A stretch of 64,000 bases of DNA. Origin: Antedon mediterranea. Its lineage: Eukaryota; Echinodermata; Crinoidea; Comatulida; Antedonidae. The stretch covers positions 20,769,201 to 20,833,200 of the forward strand of contig NC_092670.1 in the NCBI RefSeq assembly GCF_964355755.1. Direction: 5' to 3'. Made by a program: the position numbers and the translations under genes. Shown one piece after another: positions 24,135 through 35,509 of the stretch (its first letter is position 1; the number at the start of each line of letters is the position of its first letter). A model generated the notes under the pieces. That model was not told the DNA's origin, searched no databases, and worked only from the letters and a program-made list of their open reading frames with translations.

Positions 24135-26520
24135 GATGAGGTAAAATATTTGAGAAAAAAATGGTGATTTGCAAAATGAGATTGTCGATAGTTACTATAG
24201 CACGCCTAATAAATTCTAGATGGAAAGGGATTGTAGGTACAGTACTGTAGGTAACAGTTACACAAAAATACTATCATACCGATACCGTATAAACTGTTGA
24301 TGTTTTCTGAAAAAAAAACCCTTTGAAAACAGACATAAGTGACTGTATACAGTAGTTATATTAAATTCTTCACACTTGACATCTCACATGCTATGATTCT
24401 AGTAGAAGTCTCAAAACTATGGACACATTCATTTCTATTAGAACAGCAGGGAGGTGGGATTATTGTAAAACAATTTTTGAATTTCATACTTCAGTTAAAA
24501 TATAAATAGTAATCTCAATTTTGACAATGGAAACTACAGGACTTTATTATTCCAATGAATTGTATTGCCATTGTAAGTAAAATTGTCACCTTTATAAAGC
24601 ATGAATTGTTATGTACCGCACTATTGAAATTTATTGGCCAACCATATGCCAAAATGTATGGCTTTAGTAGTAATACCGTAACCATACAACTATCGCACTT
24701 AGTTAAGAAAATAACAATGTTTGCGTTCCTAAGTGTGTATTTCAAACGGATCCAATTGCTTGGAAATTCACCGAAAAACAAGAGGTTTAAACTATTTATA
24801 TTTTGAACATTATCAGAAAATCATTACCCGACGACGTAAATAAGAGCCATATTGTTCTCAAATGTACAACTGCAATTGTGCCTTCATGCGTATCGTCTGA
24901 TTAAGTAAGTAAACACGACAGAATCGTTCGGGCGTAGTCGGTATATTCAATATTGGATTGTGTAATCAATAACAATAACTATACAATTAGCATTCAATGG
25001 GCGCTTCTTCACATAACTGATGAACAAATTTGTTCTTTTAAACAAATTTATTCATAATCCAGCAAATTATTAACAGCTCTTGTAAAGAAAATTATTTTAA
25101 CTTTTTAATCTATATTCAACATCCTGATCTATCATACCATCATTTTTTCAATGAGAGGGATTATTATATAATTTAAAAAAAATTATTTTTTTATTATTTT
25201 TTAATCAAAAAGATCAAATAAGGCTATTTTTATTATTATAATTTATAGTACAGTAGATAAAACAAGCCTACAGTTTACAGGATTGGTTTAAATATTCTGA
25301 TGAAATAAACGTAATTTAATAAGCATGTATAATAGGCCTACAATTACCACTTTTACTGTACACAGTAAAATGAAATTCTGTTAGCTTACTATCTAACAGA
25401 AAACTACCCTGAAAATGACTCATCTACCTTACAGTAGGAAAGAGAACTTTAGTACTAGCTAGAGCTACAGTATAATATAATATTAAATTAATTTATAAAC
25501 CTACAGTACAACTTACCAATTAGAGACATAAAGTAAAAACAAGTAAGTGCTAAACAGGTTGCTTCCTGTGCTGAGATCTAATTAAATGCAGATAATGTAA
25601 TAAGGTAGAGTCGTGCAGGAGTCTATTTATCAAAGTATTACACATCAATATGATTTGGGCAGAGTAAACATTGTCTGGGTGTGGACTTGACCTTTAAAAC
25701 CAATCAAACTTCAGTAAACCGCCGTCCTACTGATTATATAGATGGTGTTATCATCATGTCCACACATAAATGATATAACAACTTGATAACAAGGTTTATA
25801 TAGCATCATGAAACAAGACACATTTTGTACATTTCGTGTAATCAAGATGTAAAAACTACCGTACAATATATGACCACAATATTTTAAAATAAAAAAACAA
25901 ATCTCTTGTGCAGAATAAACTTGTTTACAATCAGAATAATTTGGAATACCCTGGCTGAGCCGTTTAAGTGAGTTAGGCCCGGTTTCCGCTGCATATCATT
26001 ATTATGAATGGTATAAATATACTGTATACGGTATATTATTCGATGACCCGTTTCTGCTGAAACTACTTTGTTAGAACCTAAAAAAGTTAGCTTTTATTAC
26101 CCAAAATGTGTTTTGTCAGAAGTATGAATTGGGGGAAGGATAGACATTGCTCAATCCACCTAAATCCCACCGAGCAACCCTATCTCTACCCGACTAGTCA
26201 TCATCAATGGCCAAGTTGCGTGCAGTTTTGTTATGCTTACTGTTCCCTTTGTTTGGCGACAACCAAACCTCAAAAACCTCATGTTACCCTGTATGTAACC
26301 TCTCCTCCCCCTCATTATATATGTGAATAGCAAATTCCGCAATATTTTCGGTCTACCATCACATTTTAGCCATTGCACATATGCACAACAAACCTAGTGT
26401 CATGGGTAAACACCCATATATAATATCCACAAAAGATTGAGAAAAATATACGGTATATATTTTATGAAACACATTTCTTCTGCCACAAAAATATTACGCA
26501 TGAAAAATACCGTATAAATA
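24135..26520. other. Intergenic region upstream of myosin XV, no gene seen
   Basis: AT-rich sequence with many copies of TACAGTA and TACCGTA words. Frames of up to 88 codons lie on both strands over the same bases (24515-24806) and show no coding character. It may contain the myosin XV promoter. Confidence 0.4.
25518..25600 (-). other. Possible untranslated first exon of the myosin XV gene
   Basis: On the minus strand a good donor (GTAAGT) follows position 25518. This could be a non-coding exon spliced to the MEQ exon at 23774. The high-coordinate end is a guess and no clear TATA box is seen. The only support is the donor and its position upstream of the gene. Confidence 0.25.
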
Positions 26521-26564
26521 CAATCACCTTCAGTCAATATATTTAAGTCAAAAACTGTCTCACA

Positions 26565-26770
26565 ACATCAGAACAAGGAGACACAGCTTAAAACTATATC
26601 GTCCAAAACTTAGAGGAAATCTTATGTGCAGGGTCAACTTTTTTACCATCAGAGTCATACATGACTGGAATTCTCTGCCTCAATATGTAATACAAGCCTC
26701 TTTAGTGAACATCTTTAAGTCTAGACTTGACAACTATTTTCGGCTAGAAATGAAATCTAATAGGCACTAG
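26565..26770 (+). pseudogene. LINE reverse-transcriptase C-terminal fragment
   Basis: Read from about 26571 to the TAG at 26768, the frame encodes TRRHSLKLYRPK, then VIHDWNSLP and FKSRLDNYF. This is the conserved C-terminal end of ORF2 of CR1/L2-type non-LTR retrotransposons (basic start, DWNSLP, FK.RLD). No start codon belongs to it; the element is 5'-truncated. The 3' untranslated part probably continues to about 27100. Confidence 0.65.
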
Positions 26771-27114
26771 CCAAAACTATTTCCATCAAACATTAAAGTA
26801 AAGTATTTAAAACTGACTAAATATGGAGGCTAATTATAGGCAGTGGCACTGGCTTAAAGTTATTCTATCAATCAAATAGTAAGTGTATTTTGTAAATGCA
26901 TTGCCACTAGTGTGGGATCATCATTTCCGTTTGTCGTTGATAAAGCTGTGAGCGAGACGATCAGGCTTTTTTGGCCCTCTATAAACCTTAAAAAACCCCT
27001 ATTTCTTTAGTTAGCCTGGTTAGGAGGCAATGATGGGAGTAAAAAAGACGATGATGATGATGATGTGTAAAAAAGACAATAATGGTGAATAAAAAAGGCT
27101 ATTCTATTAAGTTG

Positions 27115-27345
27115 GTATAGCCTAGCTAGAGAGCTACCTACGTATAGCTAGGGCCTAGGCCTAACTAAATAGGCTTAGGCCTCTTTAAAAGTCTAAGGTA
27201 TCCTAGGCCTAGCTAGTAGGCTATGAACTAGCCTAGGCCTACTAGACCCTCAGTCTAGCCTAGCTAGGCCTACTACTACTACTACTACTACTACTAGGCC
27301 TACACTACTAATACTATAGGCTAGGCCTAGCCTAGCTAAAAATAA
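27115..27345. repeat. CTAGGCCTA palindromic low-complexity tract with (CTA)n
   Basis: Dense repetition of CCTAGGC, GGCCTAG and TAGCTAG words, self-complementary on both strands, plus a nine-unit CTA run near 27272-27295. No coding content. Confidence 0.8.
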
Positions 27346-27575
27346 TAGTTTCAAGTGAGTTTTTTAAAAACATTATGATAATTGAACCTACCATTTTTTA
27401 ACATATGATGGGACTATTTAGTTGACAGCAATTGAATTTGTGCACTTCGTTCGAAAAACGTATAGGCTAGTACTAATAGTACTATTCTAGGCGGCCCAGA
27501 CCTACCTAACCTCCTCGCCGCCGACGACCAACAAACCAAAACAAACTAACCGCCGCGAAAACAATATTCATTTTG

Positions 27576-27686
27576 TCAAAGATAGTGTAGTAGGAAGATG
27601 TTACACTTCCTATTCGTTCAATGCAAATAAAAGCGAGACAACATGGAGCTAAATTTAAAGGGCGCCTCGCACGTCGAGTAGGGATA
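27576..27686 (+). repeat. Left arm of a 1.6-kb-spaced inverted repeat
   Basis: TCAAAGATAGTGTAGTAGGA, GATGTTACACTT, then GGGCGCCTC and GAGTAGGGATA recur in the same order as the reverse complement at 29061-29150. The flank is unusually GC-rich (CCGCCGACGACC). It could be the ends of a DNA element or a duplicated promoter-like segment. Confidence 0.65.
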
Positions 27687-27689
27687 CGG

Positions 27690-29055
27690 AAAGTTATTGT
27701 ATAGGAAATAGGCTATTATAACAGTAGAATAATATGATTGTAAAATTAAGATATAATACGAATTAACATATAAAATGTAATGTTATCTTTATAGAAAGTG
27801 CAAATGAATCATATTTATATGTTTTGGAATACAAATTTGTGTTTCAATTACCTGGAATTGTTTAGGTATCTGGAATTTATCTACCCGTATTTGATTTCTT
27901 TTATTTTAATGTTTTTATTTGCAAATCAATTGAACTTTTTAAAATTATTTACATTTAATTGTTTATCATTGGACATAGATAGAAAATTTAATACCTAGCT
28001 TTAGAAACACTTCTTCATCAGAGTGAATAAATATATTAGGAGCCTAGTGGTAAATAGGCCTACAATGTGTATGCCTATATAATAATCCATTACGTATGGT
28101 TTATTTCTAAGGGTAATAAAAGAGAATAGGTAGTATGGCATGTAATCAATAATCAATCAATCAATCAATATTTATTATAATCAATAATATTATACAAATA
28201 GTCGATCTCCATAAACTGAATACGGTACCAGTAGGCTTGAACATTATGGAATTTAGGACTACGAGTATGTTTTTTTACTGAAAAAAAACCAATTATTGTT
28301 AATTATCTATTAATTTTAATAATTTAATAATACTGTAACTAATTATTATATTATGCTTGTAACACTCCGAACTTTCGTGCATTCATCGTAATTGTATATG
28401 CCCTGATTATGTAACGCCTAACATTATTGATAATATTAATTATAAGCCAATGAGTTCATTATTGGTAAGGTTATATCAAGGAAAAAATATCCGCGGGGAG
28501 GCCTACTTTACCCCCTTTCATTATACTATCCTTACAAAAAATGTTCTATCTATAGAAGTTTTAGAATTCTATGTTAATCTATAGAAACAGATAATTTCTA
28601 TAGAAACTTTATAGAAATTGCAGAAGAATTGCTATAATTTATTCATAAATCATATATTGTTTGTCAACAACAATACTGTATACTGTAAAATTAGCATTAT
28701 GACTTCAGACTTTACTGGGGTTTACCAAGATAGGTAAGAGTTTTTATGGGTACGGGTTGGTTTGGGTACGAGATGACCACCATCCATTCATGAATGCGTC
28801 TACAGGCGCGCGTAAGCCTCCTCCTGATCCTAGCTCAGTGTTTACAGTCATGTCATGACAAAACTCACTCCAAATAAATGTATTAACAATTAAAAAGATC
28901 CAAAAACAGTATGAAAACATTATATTAATTTTTAACTTTGTATAATAAAGACAAAAAAGAAGTTTTTGTTTGTTTTTTGTGGCTTATTTTTACAATTTAT
29001 TGCCGAAAACACCATTTTCATTGGGCTTTGCCATTGCGCTCCTCATGTTTCAGAT
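27690..29055. other. Interior of the inverted-repeat unit, no gene seen
   Basis: AT-rich. The 66-codon frame at 27798-27998 has no recognisable features. On the minus strand at 27995-28021 a CTGATGA-hairpin-AAAGC string recalls the hammerhead-like motif at 20997, but its core is worse. Confidence 0.4.
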
Positions 29056-29060
29056 TCGTC

Positions 29061-29150
29061 TATCCCTACTCGTCGTGAGAGGCGCCCTATCTCGAGCGGT
29101 TCTCTAATTTTTGAGCGAAGTGTAACATCTTCCTACTACACTATCTTTGA
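29061..29150 (-). repeat. Right arm of the inverted repeat
   Basis: Mirror of 27576-27686: TATCCCTACTC, GAGGCGCCC, AAGTGTAACATCTTCCTACT, CACTATCTTTGA. Spacing and sequence differ in the middle, so the duplication is not recent. Confidence 0.65.
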
Positions 29151-29217
29151 TTTTGTTTACCGACCCGCCCTCTATATAAAGCAGAAGTGATTTTAAATAG
29201 AAGTGGCCGGGGTGGTA

Positions 29218-29690
29218 TTTAAAACAAAGATTGTATAGCGCCGCTACGCGGCGCAATATAGGTAACTGGGTGAGACCTTTGTAATCCATGGACGCCATTC
29301 CGGCGGACAAGTTTGAACCGGAATAAAGTCGTTGTCAAGGCAATATCCACGATTTTTCGGTTAAAGAACGAAGTTGTCTAACCAAACATATCAATGTAAA
29401 CACACAGAATTAATCGGAAAGTGTCCAGATCCCAAAGAAACTTTTATTTTACTTTGTTTACATAATTTCTTCCCTTTTCCAAGAATCAATCATAAGGATG
29501 GTTAACCACAGATACTTCGAGGCGGACCGCAAACTTTAAACCATTTACATTTAAATCACAATAATAACCTGTCCGCCCGAATTAAATGGCGTCCATGGAT
29601 TTACTGGGCGCGTAGTGTTATAAGATAGGAGCTTGGCAACAGTTACCTATCTTACGCCGCGTAGCGGCGCTATATAATCTTTGTTTAAAA
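29218..29690. mobile_element. MITE with about 50-bp TIRs containing a GC-rich palindrome
   Basis: Left end AACAAAGATTGTATAGCGCC, then GCTACGCGGCGC and GGTAACTG, is mirrored at 29640-29690. Each TIR itself contains the palindrome GCGCCGCTACGCGGCGC. The outer flanks both read TTTAAA/TTTAAAA. No coding frame inside. Confidence 0.75.
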
Positions 29691-29696
29691 TACAGT

Positions 29697-30523
29697 CAGA
29701 GCCATTTAAATAAAGAGTTACGACATTGGATTATAGTCACGTGATATGCAGATCAATTTGTGTCAAACTTGTCTAGTCTCCGTTAATGCATGGAGGTATA
29801 TGCATGTAAAGTATAGGAGCAAGAAAATACTTTACACTTGTTCTTATATTTAAAAAAATGTAATTGTACATTACGGTGAAATATCGATGTGCACAGCGTA
29901 CAGAAGTACTTGCGGCAAAGAATATTGCGCGCGCGTGCGCTAGTACATTAACGTTCGATTGATTGATTTTGGAACGAAACATCCCATAACTACGTCCTAT
30001 TAATAACAATTATGTAATATTTTCAATTCATAATGCATTCTTTGATGGCTAAATAAAAAAATAAAGTGTCGTGGATATATTTGTTAACATATTGAATAGG
30101 GTATGAACAATATTAAAATATTAAAGGCAAATTATTACAAATGAAATGATAAACGAGTCTCGGAAAGTTTGTGTCAAAAACACACACAGAGCCATATACT
30201 GTATAAAAAGAGGGGTAAATTTGTGTTTTTTGTATTGGTTCATGCTTTGATGTATTCTGAATTGCATGTAGGCCCTAGCATTTATTCTTTTGTTATTATA
30301 GACACAATATATATATATGTTACCAAATTAATACCATTAATACAATTAATTACTAAATAAAAACGGAATCTAAGCGTTATTTCATAGACAAAAAATTCTA
30401 AAAAAAATGCATGAACTATAGGAAAACGCTATACAAAATAGACGCGCGCGCCCTCAGCGTGCGAATTCTTTAACACAAAAATGGCTTCTAATTTTCAATG
30501 TCGTAACTCTTTATATGGCTCTG
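29697..30523. mobile_element. hAT-like element 1 (827 bp)
   Basis: Starts CAGAGCC, ends GGCTCTG, with TIRs extending over AAGAGTTACGACATTG. Bordered on both sides by the 8-bp sequence AATACAGT (29689-29696 and 30524-30531). An 8-bp duplication with CAG..CTG ends is typical of hAT transposons. No transposase is present. Confidence 0.75.
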
Positions 30524-30531
30524 AATACAGT

Positions 30532-30624
30532 CAGTCTGAGCTCAGTCTATATTATATCAAAGATCGTATAGCGCCACTAGCGCCACTTCGTGGCGCTATA
30601 GTATCTTTGATATATATGGCTCTG
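30532..30624. mobile_element. hAT-like element 2, hairpin remnant (93 bp)
   Basis: Starts CAGTCTGAGCTC and ends GGCTCTG between two AATACAGT copies. Its centre is a long hairpin, TATCAAAGATCGTATAGCGC with GCGCTATAGTATCTTTGATA, related to the TIR of the 29218-29690 MITE. Confidence 0.65.
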
Positions 30625-30632
30625 AATACAGT

Positions 30633-31215
30633 CAGAGCCATATTTTGAGAGAGTTACGACTTCGAATGGATTAGAAGCCGTGTCTGTGTCCAACTATTCC
30701 TATGTAGCGTATGAAGTTGAGTCTTTTGTTTTGAAAATGTATATGCCTAACGTTCAAAAGGCTTTAATTATCGAATTTAATATCAAAACAATCAATTTGT
30801 TTAAAGGTTTTTGTTAAAATAATAAAAAAATTATAAAGTTACTGCGAACATGATTTTAAACAACAAAAATAGCAATTTCGGAACGGTTCTGGTTGTGCGC
30901 TCCATGCACGCTCTACGCGTGCGCGTTTAGTTTGTACAGCGATTCTCTATAGTAATGCATTGTTTTTACATTTTGTTGTTTAAAATCATGTTCGCAGTAA
31001 CTTTATGATTTCGTTATATTATCTTAACAAAAACCTTTACAAATTGATTGTTTTGATATTAAATTCGATATTTAAAGCCTTGTGAATGTTATACATTTTT
31101 TAAGCAAATGACTCGACTCCATACGCTACATAGGCAAAGTTGGACACAAACATGGCCGGCGTGCACACCACGTGACTTTCTAAAATCCGTGAACGCAATG
31201 CCGTAACTCTCTCTG
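30633..31215. mobile_element. hAT-like element 3 (583 bp) with long internal palindrome
   Basis: Starts CAGAGCCAT and ends CTCTCTG between AATACAGT copies (30625-30632 and 31216-31223); TIRs include GAGAGAGTTACG. The segments 30749-30868 and 30968-31095 are reverse complements over about 120 bp (for example AAAGTTACTGCGAACATGAT and its mirror), so the element can fold back on itself with a loop of about 100 bp. Confidence 0.75.
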
Positions 31216-31223
31216 AATACAGT

Positions 31224-31250
31224 CAGAGCCATAATATATGGCTAGCTCTG
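31224..31250. mobile_element. hAT-like element 4, 27-bp stub
   Basis: CAGAGCCATAATATATGGCT followed by AGCTCTG, bounded by AATACAGT on both sides (31216-31223 and 31251-31258). It is little more than two TIR tips joined together. Confidence 0.6.
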
Positions 31251-31259
31251 AATACAGTA

Positions 31260-33180
31260 TGTTGAAATCGAAGTTGACGAAATCATATGCCCTAAACAAT
31301 CTATATTATTAATCTATATATAAATTTACGTAAGGGCAAAATTCGGTAAATCGCGCGTTTCTTCTATAATGTTTACTCGATTGTATATAAAGTTGGTTCG
31401 TACTTTCGGTATTGATTTTAACCACCTGATGTAACCCTGTTTACTAATTAAATTGAGTTAGATAATTAGTTATTGACAATTAAAACGAATTTAGGTTCAA
31501 CGATTTGCCCCAAATAGGGGTGTTTTCCGATCGTGGTATACACTGTCTAATGGATGTCTATCCTGAAAAATACCCGCTCACAATAATACGAGGATGCTTC
31601 GCATTTTCCTATCATTCTCCTGCTACGATTGTTTGTAATAGCTTAAAACCGGTTGAACAGATCGAGTACAGTATCATAATGTTGAAGACAGGCCGATTTT
31701 CTTTAAACAATACTATTTTGATAGATTTAATATACGTTTATACAAATGTATTGATTTGCGATGAATGGAACATTCCAATCTCTCAGACTCCCAGTTTGTA
31801 GGTAAATTTATGAGCCCTGGTTTAAAACAAGTAGGTAAAAAAAATTCCTGCATGGGAAAACGGTCCTTTTTAAAGTAATCCCAACTGATCGATTTATATA
31901 TAGATTCGAAACAGATGAATTGGGCTTGAGTGAATAACTTCGCAAAAATTCCAAAAACATTTTTAACACACGTTTTTTATTGTAAGTATACGGTATCCAT
32001 GAGGTAAATTGTAAACTTCCATGTTTTATCAATCCATTATGAAAAGGTTACATTATGAGCAATAGCCTTACTAGTATTATTATTACTTCTGTTATTACTT
32101 GTTTTGGTCTGTTCTGGTGGTCTGTGCCTTAAAATATCTATAACTACAGTATTCTTATACGAATTTAAGAGGATTCCTCTTGCTACAGGCTGATAGTTAT
32201 CCCTCTGAATTAAAACTCGGCCTCTAAGATTGTTCTGGGGAGAAGCAATTAATGCACACATTTTCTGTGTATTTTCAATGTAAGAGCATAGACTCTTATT
32301 TTACCTAAAACATACTGTAGGTAAAGGGTCCTCCTAAATACCAAGACCTACCAAGAACTACCCAATACCTACCAAGATGATATAAACCTATGATGCAGTT
32401 ATTGGCAATTATGAATAAATCCGTGACCTAATCATACAGTTCTCTCGTTTATCCTAATTGTTGTTCCATGTATGTTAACGTACGTTAACAGGTGGTTTCA
32501 GATTTTTTAGACTGTAGGTTTAACTCTCACATACGAATAGTACGTTTTGTATGGTGTGTGATAGACTCTGGAGCTTTGCTAGGTAATTTAAAAGGTACAA
32601 TATGATGTTGATCCTCTACTAGCCATGGGCCCGCCCAGGTCTCACATTTTGAGCTACCGTAAAACCTTGGAAAAAAGCCCGTTAAGCTATTAAAATATAT
32701 TAGGCAAAAATGTTTCTGGTCACAATGCAAACCTCGAAAAGAAGCCCCCTTAACCGTATGTGGATTACGGTGCAAACATTCACGCAACTGTTCACACATC
32801 ATGTACCCTATAAATATAGGCGTTTGCGGGCGTGTATCATAATACACGCAAATGCCGTCAAACAAAAAGCGTTGTTTTTATTTAATTTTAATCTTTTAAC
32901 GAACACATGGAAGAAAAAAATTCAATTTTTAGAGATGAGATAATCAATACAAATCTTAATGAAAATTAAAAGTCGATGCGTTACACATGAATTATATTAA
33001 TTATTCATTTTTATAAAAAAGTGTTAATGTACATAACGTACTATAATTACATTATTTATTACAATCAACAAACAACTGACTCATGTTTGCAGCCGATATT
33101 CAAAGTACCGTGCTTAAATAACATTGTTATTGTTTCAAATTGTTACTGTACTAAAGTTAGGTACAGTATATTTTCTAAAA
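31260..33180. other. Intergenic region, no gene supported
   Basis: Contains frames of up to 112 codons (32527-32865 minus and 31505-31801 plus) without recognisable features or splice context. The stretch around 32650-32850 (AAACCTTGGAAAAAAGCCC) resembles a decayed repeat. AATAAA-type signals on the minus strand near 33050 and 33185 probably serve the IAP gene. Confidence 0.45.
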
Positions 33181-33222
33181 AAAATTTATTTAATTAACAA
33201 ATTTCCCAAGAAGGTGCACAGA

Positions 33223-34758
33223 TTATGCCAGATAAGCCTTCACATATCTCTGAATTGTAGTTCTGCAAATCGGACACGACGACAGGTTTTCTGCACACGA
33301 CACGCATGTGGCAAGATGAGAACATGGCACAAAAAGCACACATGCTTCATTGTCCATGCAGATCTTACAAGTGCCCTTTTCCCGAAGATCGCGCAGAGTA
33401 GATTTCAATTCTTCTGACAAGTTTTCTTCATCAGACTCTGAAGATGTTGATCTACGACCTTGACGACTGGTGGTACTGTCGTCGTTTTTAGGCAACTCCA
33501 ATGCCTGGTGCTTGCTCTTTCCATTTGCTTGCAGAGAATCATCTTTACAGTTCTGAGAATCGCCCTTCAAAGAATCAACCTTGCTGCAGCTCATAGAATC
33601 CGACTTGAAGCTTGATTCATCATTCTCGGCCATCATAACTGCATCAAACAGTTCCGCAGCAGAATTGAAGTTGTCACCAGTTGATTTAAGTCTGCGCTGG
33701 ACAACTTTTTCCACTTGTTTGATGTCATAACCCATCTCCAGAATTTGTAGAACATATTTTGAGTGCATGGCATCTTGTAATGTAGTCTGCTTTTTGCTTG
33801 TATGTTGAGACGGCTTTTGCTGATTTCTCTGTTGAGATGGCTTTTGCTGATTTCTCTGTTTTTGTTGGCTTTGATCACTAAGTGGCATTTTCAGATTTGG
33901 AAAGTCTCTCTGAACCTTTTGAATAAAATGTTTTCCTTTCTTTTGTATCAGCCACTCGCACTTTGGAAACCACTTAGCATGTTCAACCCAAGGGTCATCA
34001 TTAATCCCCCAGCTACGTAATCCTCCCCCGCAATAAAAACACTTTGTGTCAGTCGGACTGTCTTCCAGAGCGAAAAATCCAGCCTCAGCTATTACATATG
34101 GTTGTTGGTAAGTCTGCCATCTTTTAAATGTCTCTTCACGTCTATCTGCACTGCTGTATTGTGGAAACAATGTCCGTGTTAATGGCGGCTGTCGTTGATT
34201 ACTACCGTGCCTTATCAGTGTGTTTGTATCAAGTATTCTCGCTGTCTGTCTTTGTGGTTGTTTAACAAGATTTTGATGCAATTGCTGTTTTTTTATTGGA
34301 TTAAAATATTGATTACTATTTACTTTTGCTGCTCTGACAACTTTTTCAGAGTTCGTCTCATCAGATTGTTTCAGTAACTGACATTGAGGATAGTGTCTCC
34401 TGTGTTCCGCATCGGCTGCATCACCTACTTCCCAATCTCTAATTTGACCACCACAGGAGTAGCATTTGACAATGTCCCTGCATCCTAGGTAAAATAATCC
34501 TGACTTTGCTAACGACGTTGCTGAGATGATGTCTGTGATTGGCCAATTCTTAAAAGATGCCAATCTTGTAAAGTAAGATGACATATCAGGGGGTTCCGTT
34601 GATGTGCTGTCAGTTTCGACGTCACTACTAAGTTCGCATGAGTCATTTATGTCACCACCATCACATTGATCTTCTCCACTTCCTCTCCCATTATAAGTAG
34701 GTTTCTGCTTGCTCTTCTGTCTTGTAAGGTCATCATGTTTGTTTTGCCTATGGCTCAT
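33223..34758 (-). CDS. Inhibitor of apoptosis protein: two BIR domains, UBA-like region, C-terminal RING
   Basis: Predicted 511-residue BIRC protein of the XIAP/cIAP type: a caspase- and/or TRAF-binding E3 ubiquitin ligase in the cytosol. BIR1 spans about residues 60-129 with zinc ligands C99, C102, H119 and C126. BIR2 spans about 206-270 (C240, C243, H260, C267) with the type II signature DDPWVEHAKWFPKCEWL. A UBA-like stretch (YVLQILEMGYDIKQVEKV) lies near 335-380. An acidic Ser-rich linker leads to a RING at 464-498 (CKIC, PCSHLATC, CPIC). There are Gln/Lys/Pro repeats (QQKPSQQRNQQKPS) at about 303-318. I use the ATG at 34758; an in-frame GTG just upstream lies right after a splice acceptor (exon begins at 34766) and is not a start. 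The coding part has no introns. Compared with XIAP or cIAP one BIR is missing. No CARD is present. Confidence 0.93.
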   Translation of the reverse strand: MSHRQNKHDDLTRQKSKQKPTYNGRGSGEDQCDGGDINDSCELSSDVETDSTSTEPPDMSSYFTRLASFKNWPITDIISATSLAKSGLFYLGCRDIVKCYSCGGQIRDWEVGDAADAEHRRHYPQCQLLKQSDETNSEKVVRAAKVNSNQYFNPIKKQQLHQNLVKQPQRQTARILDTNTLIRHGSNQRQPPLTRTLFPQYSSADRREETFKRWQTYQQPYVIAEAGFFALEDSPTDTKCFYCGGGLRSWGINDDPWVEHAKWFPKCEWLIQKKGKHFIQKVQRDFPNLKMPLSDQSQQKQRNQQKPSQQRNQQKPSQHTSKKQTTLQDAMHSKYVLQILEMGYDIKQVEKVVQRRLKSTGDNFNSAAELFDAVMMAENDESSFKSDSMSCSKVDSLKGDSQNCKDDSLQANGKSKHQALELPKNDDSTTSRQGRRSTSSESDEENLSEELKSTLRDLREKGTCKICMDNEACVLFVPCSHLATCVSCAENLSSCPICRTTIQRYVKAYLA

Positions 34759-35414
34759 GTTCACTACTGGAATAAAGAAATAAGTTTGTATTTTGTAAGA
34801 AGGAACAGTATAATTACACTACGTAATCTAAAGTGGTCAAACAAACTTACCAAACAGGTAACACTTCTCAATTAGGCTAAACCAAGAGATAATGATTAAC
34901 AAATCTAAACCTGGTATTTTATATATGTTGACTAATTTATTACTAAATTAAAAATTAGATTCATGGGTAAAACCAGTTTATTGCATATTGTTGTTGTTGT
35001 AGCTTTGTATTCTGCGTAATTACGAAATTCCGGTTTCCATTTAAAAATTAATAGTTAATACAGTAACTTCCCAGTCGGCCATAATTACATCATTTTAAAA
35101 TCAATATAAATAGGCTACAGAAGAGTAGGCTTACCACTATCGGTATGACGAAATAACATAATGGAACAGTTAGCCGTTCAGTGGCCTGATCGTACAGTAC
35201 AGTAGGCCCTATCCTATCCCTGACCAGCCTCTAAATAGCCGGCCTAGTAGGGCCTAGCTAGGCCTAAAATAGTAGCTAGTAGGTAAGGTAGGCTAACTAA
35301 TAATAAATCCCCAGTTATTATTCGATATTTATAATAAATAGCAGGTTTTTTAAAGAAGTAAATTAATGTATAGTCTATACTATACTATTCTATACGGTTA
35401 AAAAAAGATCTTAC

Positions 35415-35470
35415 CTTCCAAAATAAATTTGATGAAATAGACGACACACGACATGAATACAGTACATAAA
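35415..35470 (-). other. Untranslated first exon of the IAP gene
   Basis: A donor (GTAAGA) follows position 35415 on the minus strand, and an acceptor (TTCTTTATTCCAG) opens the coding exon at 34766. The start near 35470 is inferred from the TATA box about 30 bp upstream. Confidence 0.55.
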
Positions 35471-35478
35471 AAAACACC

Positions 35479-35503
35479 GGAAATTTCCGAAGCTCTATTT
35501 ATA
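35479..35503 (-). promoter_or_regulatory. IAP core promoter: TATA box and kappaB-like palindrome
   Basis: On the minus strand, CTATAAATAGAG (TATA core at 35495-35503) is followed 6 bp later by GGAAATTTCC at 35479-35488, a near-perfect Rel/NF-kappaB half-site palindrome. Just upstream of the TATA box is TGATGTCATCG, an ATF/CREB-like word. Vertebrate cIAP2 is a known NF-kappaB target; use of this site here is inference. Confidence 0.55.
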
Positions 35504-35509
35504 GTCGAT

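Noticed and set aside
26106-26378. Overlapping 72-74-codon frames on both strands
   Set aside because: Mutual overlap, no motif, no splice context.
32527-32865. 112-codon minus-strand frame as a gene
   Set aside because: No recognisable features or splice context; it overlaps repeat-like sequence and a plus-strand frame of similar length.
34759-34764. IAP start at the upstream GTG
   Set aside because: GTG is not a usual animal start, and a splice acceptor lies immediately before it. The ATG at 34758 is the natural start.
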